Positions 34,201-63,738 of a DNA stretch of 64,000 nucleotides are shown one piece after another. Where the stretch lies: positions 18,567,458 through 18,631,457 of the forward strand of contig NC_091096.1 of the NCBI RefSeq assembly GCF_024713975.1, written 5' to 3'. Both the position numbers and the translations under genes were made by a program. Below the pieces are notes generated by a model, which worked only from the letters and a program-made list of their open reading frames with translations, was not told the origin of the DNA and ran no database searches. The DNA is from Paralichthys olivaceus. Taxonomy: Eukaryota > Chordata > Actinopteri > Pleuronectiformes > Paralichthyidae. Positions within the stretch are counted from its first letter, which is position 1; the number at the start of each line of letters is the position of its first letter.

Positions 34201-35592
34201 TTGCCGAGTAGTAAAACAAACTGTTTGCACACAGTGCTCAATTCTTCTTTATCTGGTTAGAGCTGTGCTGCAGTAGCAACAAGGCTCCTTCCCAAATACT
34301 CAGTTCCAATGAGATTTCATCTTCTTAGCTGTTATCTCACTCACCACATAATTTGGTCTCTTTTGAAATGTGGCTTTGTGATAACTGCTTTAAGCTTGGG
34401 ACTTTAATTTTATTAAAAAAACAGTTTCTCTATTTCTCTTGAAAATCTAAAAAGATCATCTGTTTTTATATTCTTGAAAGTCGCCATAATACATGTCAGT
34501 GATGACATGTAACCATTATGAGGCAACCACCCTGGAGGACATTTTTATCAATTATTATATCCAATTTGTATTTATAGCAGAAAAGAGATTTTCAAATAAG
34601 CTAGTGTCACACAGCAAACTAAAGTGCAGGGTCATCCCAAGCCCCCCTTCCTTAATAATACCAGACATTGTTTTAATTGGATTCACTACAGTGAAGTTGC
34701 TCTGTCTCTGCTCATCACAGGCCGGCAGGACTGAAGGAGTTAGCGAGCAACTGGTCGACAGCGATGCCAGATCTCTGTACGAGGCTGGCGAGGGGAGGAA
34801 GGGCAAAGACTGCTCTGTGTTCATTGAAATCCTAACCACCAGGAGTGCCCCTCATCTCCGCAGAGGTTCGCTGGCAAACTGCCTCATTTCTAACCTTTGA
34901 CGTTTTCCTGTTTCCTCCTGTTTGGTTCTAACGCTCTTCATCTTCATCCTCTGCTTCAGTGTTTGAGAGATACTCAAAGTACAGCAAAGTGGACGTGGCC
35001 AAGGCTATCGACCTGGAGATGAAAGGAGATATTGAAAGCTGTCTCACTGCAGTAGGTAAAGGCATAAACCTCTACTGTAACTTTAACACTGAAATATTTA
35101 TTCATTGAATGTAACCTATTCTTTAAATGACCACAGTGAAGTGTGCTGGAAGTAGGCCTATGTTCTTTGCTGAGAAGCTCTACTTGGCCATGAAGGTACA
35201 GCATGTAAAGAATACTCACAAAATAAATTACAGAGATAAATGACTCTGCTGACGGACTCTTTTCTGTCCATCAGGGTAGCGGTACCCGCAAGCACACCCT
35301 GACTCGCATCATGGTGAGCCGCTCTGAACTGGACATGAAACTGATCAAGATCGAGTACAAGAAAAACTACAGCAAATCACTGTACCAGGATATCCTGGTG
35401 AGCAAACTTCTGATCACAGATGATACCAATAAACCCGTGCTCAGTGTTATGAATTGTTCATACATATGGCAATCCACAATACAATAAACAGCTTCTTTAT
35501 TTACCGACTTTTTTCTTTCTTTTGTTTTTCAGGATGACACTAAAGGAGACTACGAGAAGATTCTGCTCGCTCTCTGCGGGGGTGAAAACTAA
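31282..35592 (+). CDS. anxa1: annexin A1
   Basis: Calcium-dependent phospholipid-binding protein. Eleven coding exons, 31282-31341, 32025-32115, 32511-32605, 32735-32848, 33310-33400, 33602-33681, 34721-34865, 34960-35055, 35137-35195, 35275-35397 and 35533-35592, join in frame to 337 aa (human 346). Four annexin repeats are seen. Repeat 1 reads [12 protein letters not shown] (about 51). Repeat 2 reads [16 protein letters not shown] (about 121), a canonical calcium loop. Repeat 3 reads [21 protein letters not shown], and repeat 4 [16 protein letters not shown] (about 278). The protein ends [13 protein letters not shown], close to the human A1 terminus. [10 protein letters not shown] and YLAMKGSGTR also fit A1. 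The N-terminal tail (about 45 residues, starts [10 protein letters not shown]) differs strongly from the mammalian AMVSEFLKQAWF tail that carries the S100- and formyl-peptide-receptor-binding peptide. A teleost a/b paralogue label cannot be decided here. Confidence 0.95.
33682..33706. repeat. (GT)12 microsatellite forming the donor of an anxa1 exon
   Basis: The exon 33602-33681 ends CTCTGCAAG and is followed at once by GTGTGTGT..., so the 5' splice site is the start of the repeat. This is the second such case in the window, after 24595-24672. Confidence 0.95.
33707..34720. other. anxa1 intron, no further feature seen
   Basis: This is the longest intron within the annexin core region. It holds ordinary AT-rich sequence. 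The open frame entering exon 34721 from this side is intron read-through. Confidence 0.6.
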
Positions 35593-35998
35593 ACACCAAT
35601 CAATGGTATTAAATCTCATGTGACCAAAGATCCACCACCAGCGGTGGAAAATGACCTTTAACTTCTTGACACATATTGTGCCCTATGTTCTTGTGGAGAC
35701 CTTACAAAACTCTCTTTTCTCTTAGTGACTGTCATAAGATTTAGAAGATAATAACAACAACGAGCAAAGTTTAGCATGGAGTCTGCGCTGCCCTGCCTCT
35801 TCTAGTTATTCCTCCCCTCCCAGCGGTGTTATAATGGACATATGATCTGTCATTCTCATAGCTGATGCTAGAAAGGAAGCTAAAGTCATGTTGCAGCTGA
35901 TAACATGTAAACTATAATGTCTATGATGTGCACAGATTCCCCTGTGTCTGTTACAGTCAGTAGTAGAAGTCAACTTGAAGGACCTTGGATATTCTGAA

Positions 35999-36004
35999 AA
36001 TAAA
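35999..36004 (+). terminator. anxa1 poly(A) signal
   Basis: AATAAA about 407 nt after the stop codon, followed by a T/G-rich stretch (CTGCTGTCTCTGTTTTG) suited to cleavage. This gives a plausible 3' UTR of about 430 nt. Confidence 0.7.
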
Positions 36005-36179
36005 ACCTTTGGTATGAAGGCTTATTCCTGCTGTCTCTGTTTTGAAACTCACACAATGTCACACTGTCCACATGCAATACATATCAGACAGACACAAGCC
36101 AACAAGCTAGAGAATGAAACGTGTAGCAGACTAATTTAGTATTCTCCTATTTTTATAATATACAAATGAAGTTCATTAT

Positions 36180-37165
36180 TAATATTACTAAAGTACATCT
36201 TTCATGCATCTGTACTTTACTCAAGTAGATTTAGTAGGTACTTTTCTCTTTCCCACCATTACATCTAACACAGATTCTAAACCATTACATTTTTTTTACA
36301 GTGCACTGCTCTACATCTTCACATTGACAATTTAAGTAATCAATCAACAAGAGGTGAATTGATCCACTGATCCAATCAGAGGGCAGGTAACATTTTGACC
36401 CCCCCCCCCCCCTCCTTCACAAAGAAAAACTTGCAGAGGTCACTGCAAAGATTGTTTAAGATAAGAGGCTACACTGTGCACATACTTTTACTATTCACAC
36501 TTTTAGAAGCAAGTACTTACTTTTACTCAATAATGAAAATTCACTCATTATCTACTCACCACTATGCCATTGGAGGGGTGGGTGAAGTCTTTGAGTCCGA
36601 AATTTCAAATTAGATCTCGAAACAGCATAATTAACTCTATATTTTGAGCCTAAATATCCGCTGTTATCCTCCCAGCCCAGAGCTGCATTACATTCTCGTG
36701 CACACACCGCACAAGCTCTCTCACCAGGGGCATGAGACGATTTCAATGAGAACTTGTGAGAGCTGCAGTAGAGAGAGCTTAGAGGATGTTGACGCTTAAA
36801 ACATGGTGTAAATAATGCCATTACGAGTGGAATTTGAATGTTGGGGTTTACAACACTTGGATGAAACCACAGGAGCCATATGGAGGCATTTCAATTAAAT
36901 TTAAATGTTTGAAGAAGTGGTTCCATTTACTTTGATTGTATTGGATTCGACTGCAATGCTCTTTACCCTGAGTGTTTTGTGGACTCAAACACTTAACCCA
37001 CCCCTCCATTTGCACAGTGGTGAGTAGAATATTGATTTTTGGGTGAACTATCCCATTAATATGTTAGGGTACTTTTACTTTTACTTGAGTACATTATTGT
37101 GTATTTATGTGTACTTTTACTTGAATATAATGTTTGAGTACTTGCTCCACCACTAGTATTTGGTG
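36180..37165. repeat. dispersed repeat of the ACTTTTACTTGAGTA type, split by a second element
   Basis: Left parts at 36205-36260 and 36470-36530 (TACTTTACTCAAGTAGA, ACTTACTTTTACTCAA) and a right part at 37065-37165 (GTACTTTTACTTTTACTTGAG ... GAGTACTTGCTCCACCACTAG) belong to the same fish repeat type as 16764-17240. The right end is the usual 'ccaccact' terminus. The interruption at about 36530-37060 is a MITE. Confidence 0.55.
36530..37060. mobile_element. long palindromic MITE, second copy of the 5660-5903 family
   Basis: The right end is GTGAACTATCCCATTAA (37043-37059), differing from the 5887-5903 TIR at one base. Shared inner blocks are AACCACAGGAGC, GTGGACTCAAACAC and AGTGGTGAG. The left side (TCATTATCTACTCACCACTATGCC ... 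GGGGTGGGTGAAGTCTTTGAGTCC) is the reverse complement of the right-side block at about 36978-37030. The copy is therefore an inverted-repeat form about twice the size of the other one, with a degraded left terminus. Confidence 0.65.
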
Positions 37166-38084
37166 GGTCACAGTCAAACTCAATTACATATCACACCAGC
37201 TAGAGTGTATAGCTGGACAAGGGTTGCCAGGTTGGTTAATAAAATAGATTTAAATGCACTGGCATGTAAATGATTGAAAGTTTAAGAAACAAAACATGCA
37301 GCACTTAGTCTTTTAACCCAGTGAACAGAAAACATACGCTCTCTGCTCCCTTGATTTTCCATCTGCAGAATACGGATTACTGACGCCGCACCTGGCAACC
37401 CCATAGCTCATTCAGACCTCAACTATAAACAAGCGGAACACTCTCTCAGGTTAGCTGCTGCTAAGCTAACAACTTTATATCGCAGCATGTGTTAATGCTT
37501 CTCTTGATGCGGGATTCGTTTTGTCATTGTAAAAATAATCCTTAAATAATTCTGACATGTTGTACTAACGTGTTATAAAGCAGCTCCTCACTACGGAAGC
37601 ATGACAGCATGCGAGCTAGCTAACCTCAGCTAAACAGCCAGTGCTAAGACTAGCTCAGCTGTCAGACGTGTCAGTGGGATGTCAGCGATGTAAAGTCACG
37701 TTTGTGTTTGAATTTGATGATGAAATGAAGTGTGGTCGCCTCAGTATTGATCCTATCTGTGTACATTAGTGGTTTGACTTTGAGCAGGCCAACGTTAGCC
37801 AGGAACAGGAACCTGAGCTGGACAGAGAAGTAGCAAACCATCCTGAGCAGACAGGAGCTATAATGACAGGGTTTATCCACCCTGCGTCTTCATCATCAGT
37901 ATTATAGGTTGAACATTTGTGTCCCTGAACCTCACACTCTCTCTTCTCATTCCAGGTCAGTCAGTTCATCTGGGTCAGTCAGTCCATCTGAGGTTCTCCC
38001 CTTACATCAGTGTGATGACGGTGACCTGACCCATGGACCTCAGCAGTGTCAGCACAGTGAGAGAGTCACGTCTGGAGCTAGATC
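37166..38084 (+). promoter_or_regulatory. upstream region and 5' UTR of mfsd3
   Basis: A good acceptor, ttctcattccag|GTCAGTCAG, at 37955/37956 shows that the start-codon exon has about 129 nt of 5' UTR, preceded by at least one untranslated exon. That exon probably lies near 37380-37460 (donor-like CTCTCAG|gttagc near 37450). No TATA box is evident. The repeated CAGTCAGT(T/C)CATCTG motif at 37962-37990 lies in the UTR. Confidence 0.4.
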
Positions 38085-55765
<17,681 letters not shown>

Positions 55766-57570
55766 GATCAGGGTGAAAGTTTGTGATACAGGGGTATATG
55801 CAGGTGCTAACGTGTAGACACCTCACAGGTCCCATTTAATATACTCCTCATGACTTTAGTAAATCATCTAAGTACAGAAGAACAAGTTAGATTTCCTTTT
55901 TTCTATGTTTAAGGAGAAATCAGCCATTTGCTCCTCTAGTACAGAGCATAACTTTGATTTATTTCACTTTAAACTGGCCTTACATTTTATGTTGCAACAT
56001 CTGGAAAAGTCTTAATATTTACAGTAGGGTTAGCATGTTGTTAGCAGAGTTTTTTTGTATAGGATTCATGCAGTCAGCAGATGAACTGATGGGGTTTAAT
56101 GTGCTGAGCAGTGATGTACAGTCATACTGTACGAGGGTGTTAGGAAATATAAACAGTTTTTCATGATCTGAGCCATGTTTCATGTTTTGATAAGCCAGCA
56201 ATAAGACCTGTAGCCAAAAGCAATATCACGACTCTCTGATGCTTCTTCTATCATTTTGTGCTTTGTATGAATATGTGCTTCATTCCCATGAGTTCTATGG
56301 TTTACAGTTCTAAAGGTCTGAATGCACCCAAATGCATCCTGAATGTGTCCTGAGATCCAATCAATCACTCAGACCCTATTTGGAAGAGGTCTGGGACGCA
56401 TGTGGCCACAGTCTTCTCGCTGTGTGAACCAAAATCCACACAAGGCCACATATGAGGGACCAGCCACTCAGCTGGCGTCTCTGACCCGCTACAGTTTAAA
56501 TGTATTTTTGCTCTACTCAGTGTCCATACGTTGATTTGTTGATTTCTGCCACAATATCAACACAGATTACCACATAATGACTTGATATTTTTTCTTAGAT
56601 TCGAATTTAACTTGGTTGACTTATGGTCAGATCTCTCAGGATGGATGTTAACACCGGGTCTGAACAGGGCCTTTGTTTTTTTTAGCTGGTAGCCAATGTA
56701 AATCTTCAGTTACTGTCTGTTTTACAAAAGAACATTTCAGCTGTTGAATGAAGAACACTTATTCTGTTAAACCAGTCACTGAATTTCCAGAGTAAAATCC
56801 TGCTTTATTTTACAGGTCTCACCTTTTCTAGCTTTATTAACCTGAAAATTGAGCTCGTATTTAGCTGTAAATTGTTGTTTCAAGAAAGGCTAATGCAATA
56901 TATGGTGCTGATTATACAGGAGACAGAGGAAGTGTTAGTTGCCTTTGTATAAAAAAAAAAAGCTGGATTATTGCTGGAAAATATTGGAGCTGTAAACTAA
57001 AGTGTAACCAAAATCCCTTTGAACAGAGCAGGTCGACCCTGACAGTGAACTTACTTCTATTTAGGAAACCTCAGCCTTACACACTGCATGGTGCCATCTT
57101 GTCTCCGTTTTTTTACTCATTGACGAAAACAAAACAGCTCTCAAAGTATTATAAAATATACTGTAACTCTCATGGTACTGTATACTACAGAAAGTAATTT
57201 CCTTAAATTATGCTTAAAATATGAATAAAACAGCAGCACAGAATGTTTAGTTTTCACCACATTCTGGGAGAATGAAATGTAATAATTTATGCAGGTGAAT
57301 GTAATAGTAGAAAATAAGTCATTAGATCTAAATTAATTGTTAATTGTGCTGACAGGAGACAGGCAGCTGAGATGAGGACAGATCGATCTGAGCAAGTTTA
57401 GTAGAATAACACAGCTGGTCACTTGCTGTCGACTACATAATAAATAAAGTGATGTCATGGTCATCCACATGTTGCAAAGCACATCTCTTGTCTCTCAGCT
57501 ACTGTGTCGCCTGAGATTTGCACAAGAAAATAAAGCTGCTGAGTGAATCTAGAGTCCCTTTCTTTATGTG
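55766..57570. other. mfsd3 3' UTR and downstream sequence
   Basis: The end of the transcript is not resolved. AATAAA at about 57222-57227 is the first clear poly(A) signal I find, about 1.46 kb after the stop. No other gene is seen. Confidence 0.4.
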
Positions 57571-57572
57571 CA

Positions 57573-57590
57573 TGTGTGTGTGTGTGTGTG

Positions 57591-57635
<45 letters not shown>
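57573..57635. repeat. compound (TG)n(AG)n microsatellite
   Basis: About 10 TG units followed, after GATAG, by about 20 AG units. Confidence 0.95.
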
Positions 57636-57638
<3 letters not shown>

Positions 57639-58149
57639 CTTGTCACCACATCTTTACCACACTCTGTCCTCAGGGGAGAGGTCCTGTGTGGTCTTTAAGG
57701 ACTGAAAATCCACTGTGGTTTACAGCGGCTGTGAGCACCGTCTCTGCAGTGTAGTGGCTGAGGGCTACAGTGAATAGGGCCTGTGTCACAGGATCTACAA
57801 CCCATACAGCTCTAATGACAACAAACGCTGTGAAGGAGGATTAGGCCAGCTTACATAGCCCCTCAATACACCTCCACTTTGCACTTTCTCACCAGGCTTC
57901 ATTATCTGGGTGGACTGTTTGTTTAGTGGGATCGGCGACACACGGGCAGAGAGGGAGGGTTTGAGGAGAGAGGCTTATGTTTTATCCACACGCTGTTCTC
58001 GGAGAAGAGCGAGCGGCGAAAACGATAGGTCTGTTTAGTTTGGTGTCTTTTGAAACCACAAGTCCTTAAACCTCTCAGTGTTGTATGGAATGGGGTGGGG
58101 CGGCGGGGACTTTTCTTTACAGCTGTCTCAGCAGTGTGAGATAATTATA

Positions 58150-58225
58150 AAAAATTGTCATACTATTTGTATAGCACTTATCTAAACATTGTTATGAAGT
58201 GCTTCACAAAATACATGGCAAATAT
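58150..58225. repeat. fragment of a TTTGTATAGCACTT dispersed repeat
   Basis: TATTTGTATAGCACTTATCTAAACA followed by GAAGTGCTTCACAAA resembles the 'tttatatagcacttttctaaa...aagtgctttacaa' repeat widespread in fish genomes. Boundaries uncertain. Confidence 0.4.
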
Positions 58226-59792
58226 TGACTGAGTAGAGATTAAACTGATTTAATTTTGGATATATTTCGAATCACTGACGTGTTTTCAAATTCAGTTGGG
58301 AATCGAATGTGATCCCTAGATTTTTAGCTGTTGTTTTTATATCGGTCGCCAGGGGACCGAGAAATTGTAGTAATTTGCCTGCTAGCTGATCGGGACCAAA
58401 GATTATTATTTTTTGTTTTCTGTAAAACGGAGCAATCACCAGCTTCAGCTGACATCAATGGAGGAGAGTGGTTTCGGTTCTTTGTTCTTTGCAAAATCCA
58501 GACTGGAATATATTGAAAATGTTATGTCTGTCACACACATCTCAAAGTTGGGTTCAAGGATTTTGGACATGAATGGGGCCTATAATTCTCTTGGAGTGAT
58601 TCATCAAGATTTGGCTTTTTCAGTATGATTGCTGGCTTTCCAAAATATAATCAGGGGTACAGCTGGAAGAAAGAGTGCAATTAATGGAAAAAAGAAGACA
58701 CCAAACCGTCCAGAATTACCTCAGACTCACAACCAACAAGATCATCCACCTCCTCCACTCAGGAATGAGCATTTATTTACTTCCCACTAGGGATGGTGGA
58801 AAACTCCTGTAGCTGCTCTGAAAGTCTCACAACTTGATGAACTTAATGGTGAGTTTGTTTTGTCATTTGCTGTTTTCAAGATTACTAAAAATTACAATAA
58901 GACTCAAAACTCAACAGCAGCACGTCTCTCCTCTTCATGACTTTGGTTCCTCCACAGAGCTCATTGTAAACTGCTTTTCTTCTGTGGAAGGTAGTTCCTG
59001 TAAAAACAGAAAACAAATAAAAGGAGAAATGTGTTAACTGCAGGTTCATCTTCTAGGAGCCTGCAGTTTTAAGGCCTGTGCACACACGAGCATGAGCAAA
59101 GGTAGGTGGTAGGTGGTCTGAATCCTACAGTGCTGATGAGAGTGAGACCTCCCGCTGCGGTTGCCAGATTGGCAGAAACCCCCCTGTGGAGTGTCTGAGC
59201 GTGTCTCTGGGCCACCATCCCTGCCATGGTTACCATTGTGGCCACAGACCAGTAGATTTGATGTGCGTGCTCCCTCACATGTCGTCCGTTAACTTTGTTG
59301 CATAAGACCTCTAGCCAAGTGTGAGAGAAGCTGGCTCTATAGATCAGACCACGGGTACTTCGCATTTAGTGTTATCACAGTATCAGGCAATTATTTAGAG
59401 GAAGCCTCACTTTGAAAACAGCATTGCACACGACACCTTATGTTCTTCCATGTGTGAATTCCTGAGCTGTTATCATTAGAGTTAGATTCCCCAATGTGGA
59501 AGGGAAGAAAGGGGATTCTTTTATGTCCACAGCTATTCCGTTTCACTCATTAACAATCAGGCTGGGGCACAAGTCTGGTCACATCACCAACTTTATACCC
59601 GTATCACACAGGAGGCGCAGCAAAAGGATAGGCCGGCTCATTCACCCTGTGCCAAGACCCAGCTGCTAATCACTGCGTCACAAGATGCATCACAATGGCA
59701 CCCAAACAATACAGCACAAAAACAATGAGGCAGATTTTATGAGAGAAAGTTCACTGGCAGTTACATCTCTGTGCCCGGTACAGTTATCCCCA

Positions 59793-59852
59793 GGAGAGAG
59801 GGAGGGAGAGAGGGAGGGAGAGAGGGAGGGAGGAGAGGAGGGAGGAGAGGAG
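59793..59852. repeat. GGGAGAGA-type purine minisatellite
   Basis: Tandem GAGAGGGAGG/GGAGGAGA units, almost pure purine on the plus strand. Confidence 0.9.
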
Positions 59853-62445
59853 GTAGAGAATGCAACATGTTTTAATCTCAGCAAACAAAGGTGTTGTATC
59901 GCTTTTTTTCCCCTCCTTTGTCTCCGAGCGCCTCAGGTGGAGAGAGGTGTTGGCTTTTTGCGCTGCTTTTGTCCCGTGGCTGGCAGAATGGCCTTCTGGG
60001 AAACATGAGTGGGCAGGTGGAGGAGCAATCAGCAGCGTCAAGTGTCACACTGTTTCCTCCACCGGTGTTTACTTTTTGTTTATTTGCAGAATGAGAGACA
60101 TGGACACCCCTCTCTCTCTCCCTTTCTCTCTCATTCTCTTTCTATCTCTCTCGTTCTTCCCACAGCTTTGTCCTCTGTCTTTCATATGAAAGAAGCACTA
60201 TGTTGTTTTGCGTTGTTATTTTCTCAAGGTCAGTTTTTTTGTTTAAAAAAACACAAATATTTCAGACGTCACAGTATCTAAGAAGAATTAAATTACCAAC
60301 AACAACAAAAGGTAATACATCAAAAACTTAAATAAACAAGCCATTATTATATCATTTTTTAATGTTCCTGAAATAAAATGTAAATGTTTCTACCACCAGG
60401 CCATCAGGTTTCTAAACTTTAGTCAACTCATGACCAACAACCCTCTACACATGTTTCCTGCCTGTTGGAAAAATGTGAAATAAGTGATACACACATGGTG
60501 CAGTAACTATACATACACAAATAACTTATTCACACACACTCCATACAGTTAAAGTTGTATGGAGTTCAACATTGCATTTGTTGAACCTGTGTTAACTTGC
60601 ACATGACAAATACAACTTGAAACTATTATTTCTGTATCATTGTTACAATTGGCTTATAAAGGTACACACACATTTTACTTTTATTTTCTGAAGTTAAGAG
60701 CTCTAATTTCACAGGTATTGGATTTTTATCATAATTTTTTTTACATTTTATTGCCACACACTTGGTTGGACCTAACAGTTATATGTTAAACATTGATTCT
60801 TTGTGGGAAAGATCATGATGCAAAACTAAATGTGGATTTAGGGAAACCTTTTCAAACAAGTAGATATTACATCTACTATTCAGTTAGTAGGAAAACTCTG
60901 GGATAAGTCTCTCAGGAAGTTATTCACATAAAACATCTTCTGTTCAAACTTTTTAAATATAATATGCAAACAAAATAAATATACATTGCAGTTTTACAGT
61001 CATTGTAATTATATTCACACTTACCCACACAGGCAAAAGACATTAAAACAGAGAAAGTAGGACAGAGAGAGAAAGTAACTCAAATCAGATATCCAGTGAT
61101 TTCAGTTGTGAGTGTTTGTGAGAAATCCTCTCTGATAATGATGGAAGATCTCAGTATCATGCTACCTGAAAACACGAAAATGTGGTTTCTGTTGCACTTG
61201 CATAATGGTTTATGAAAAAAAGAGATGGACATACATCCTCAAAAGTGTGTATATGTAAAAAAAGATAGAAGTCATATTTGTGTAGCTCATGCTCCTTCCA
61301 CAGGACGAGGAAAAGAAACCAGAAGCATGGTTGACCGGGGTAAATGGAGGAAGTGTAGGATCGAGGTGGCTTTAATGCAGGACGGACAGAGGAGCACTGA
61401 GGGTTCAGTTTGCTGTTAGCTAAGACACAAGGGACAAGTTGTAACTTTAGCCATCGGAGAGAGGAACGCTGGTGTATTTTCTTCCACTGCAGGCAGGCAG
61501 ATATCTTTACCTGGTGCACACACACACACCCACACACACACAAACACACACACACGCACCTCTGTTTGTAGATCATGTGACCTCATCACCTCAGTGGGAA
61601 CAGCTCAGACTGACTGAGCTTGATGATTTAAATATATATATATATTATCTATCTATAAAATAATTCTTGCTAAAACACTGATTCTCTCAGTTCTCTATTG
61701 CATTTTTACGGAGTTAGATGTGTTTTTGTGTCAAAAAACTCTGATGGAAAATATTAATGAGACAAAATGTCCCTGTTTTGTGTCTTAAAAATTGAAACAC
61801 ACACACAGAAACACAGAGAAAATTTGCTAAACGAATCCAGCATGTTATCATTTATCCCTTTCTGTTATTTCAGGGTGTCAGATAATCCGTTTGGGAAAAT
61901 TTTCTTTTTGGGAATTACCAGTACTTGAATACAGTTAATTTAAAACATACACACACACACACACACATGCATGTATAATCCTCTGATCTTAATTTAGAAA
62001 CAGTCGTTCCATATTGATGAGAGCCTGAGTAATATTTTCAATTAGTTTCTGCAGAAATGCCATGAGTTCACCTTAAAACAGCCTCTGAGCAATAACTAAG
62101 CATGACCCCACTGAATAACTTAACATAAGAATAACTTGTATGTTCTTTACTCATTTCATTAATAATACACAGCTAATTCTCATACAGGATCCCTGCTCCC
62201 TGCCAACATAATCATACTTGTCTATTTTTAGGTGCAGGGCTTTAATTGGCATGAATATTCCAATGAGACAAAGAAGAGCATGTTGAAGATGGCAGCGTAA
62301 ACACTGAGTGATTCGTTGAGAAAAGAGAAAGTATTCTACGCACAGGAGAGTAAACAAACCTGCACAGACATGAGTTCATCTCCATCATCTCACAGTAGTT
62401 TGAGGGAGAAACTCTGGTGATATGTCAGTGGCTATAGTATGTACA

Positions 62446-62640
62446 CATGGTAAATGGTAAATGGATTGTATTTATACAGATCTCCAACCACTCAAAGTAC
62501 AAGTCACCCATTCACACACACACACACATACAGACACACGTACATAGAGCGTTCTGTATATTTTTTGGAATTCAGACTGGAGGTGAGCTGAAGGGATCAA
62601 ACTACCGACCCTCTGCTCCCTCAGCCATAGCTGCTCCTGC
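62446..62640 (+). repeat. dispersed SINE/MITE-like repeat (TAAATGGATTGTATTTATA)
   Basis: TGGTAAATGGATTGTATTTATACAG, AACCACTCAAAGTACA, GTCACCCATTCACACACA and AGGGATCAAACTACCGACCCTC follow the order of a very common percomorph repeat. The CA stretch inside is part of the unit. Confidence 0.65.
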
Positions 62641-63344
62641 ATAAAAGTTGAGAGGAATTTTTCCTGTTAAAATGAGGAACGGTTTAAAAGGCAATTCCTG
62701 ATTGTATCAGTCGTTACCAACAGAGAGTTATTTATGAGTTTTGGTCACCATTATGAAATGATTTGTTGCTGTTCTTTTTACTTCAATTTAATTCTAAACA
62801 AAGTACAGCAGAGTATAAACAACTCTACGACACTAAGTTTTTAATATCATCCATTGTTAAAATCATATAAATCCTTGCTGAGTAAATCCCTGTGTATGAA
62901 ACACAGGGAGGTTTGTGATTTCTTAGTCATTGTGGATGACTGAGAAATGATTTGCAGGCAAGTGTGTTGCAAAACACAGGCTTTAGTTTTCTAATGTGAT
63001 ACCAATAAATAGATGAAGAGAAAAGAGAGGACAATCTCGTTGAGGCAGGCGATGAGACTCATAACCAGTGAGTAGAGGGTTAATTGTTTTTTGGTATTTG
63101 TTTGGGCATTTTGCTTTTCTTGACAGTGCAAATGTAAAATGGGGAGAGAGAATGACAGCAAGGGCCAGGGCTAAATCCATGACAACTGCAGGAGGACACT
63201 AGTCTCTGTATGTGGGGCCAGTGTCAGGTTAAATATAAGTGGACGGTTAGTGCAGCAAATATAGCTCTCTCAATTATGCCTCTCATTTAGGCTTATTCAG
63301 GAAAACAGAATTGTCGTAATTGTGACTTTGCAAAATGTGTGAGT

Positions 63345-63470
63345 TCATGCGACACACTTCACCAAAGTTGATGTTAAAGTGCGTCAACTGATCGGAGCCA
63401 TTCTATTGAAATACATTTTTGCCACAGATTTTGCCAACATGCTGGTGTGACCGTGGCTTTATAGAGGTTT
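63345..63470 (+). repeat. possible degenerate DNA-transposon-derived repeat
   Basis: The text CACTTCACCAAAGTTGA ... TTTTGCCACAGATTTTGCC ... CTGGTGTGACCGTGGCTTTATA resembles a fish MITE family I recall only loosely. No terminal repeats are found. Confidence 0.25.
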
Positions 63471-63696
63471 CTTAAAAGAAGGCTGATATTATCACGGCCG
63501 TGTGTGTATGTTTGAAGTTAGAGTAGCTGCTCTGTGGTGAAACAGCCTCTGTTATCTGGTCCCTCAGTGACGGGCTGGGATGTGACAAGCTGCCAGCTCA
63601 TATGGTGTTGAGCCTGAGTCACTTAGCTCTGGTCTGCCTCAGTCTGCAGCCTCAGACCCCTTCAGCCCAACCCTCCCGCACCCTCACTCCCCTCAG

Positions 63697-63697
<1 letters not shown>

Positions 63698-63734
<37 letters not shown>
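63698..63734. repeat. (CA)18 microsatellite
   Basis: Pure run near the right edge of the window. Confidence 0.95.

Positions 63735-63738
<4 letters not shown>

Noticed and set aside
58413-58628. 71-codon plus-strand frame downstream of mfsd3
   Set aside because: No splice structure or recognised family; surrounded by repeat-like sequence.
59069-59365. 98-codon minus-strand frame, possibly from a DNA transposon
   Set aside because: Too short and without a transposase motif I could name.
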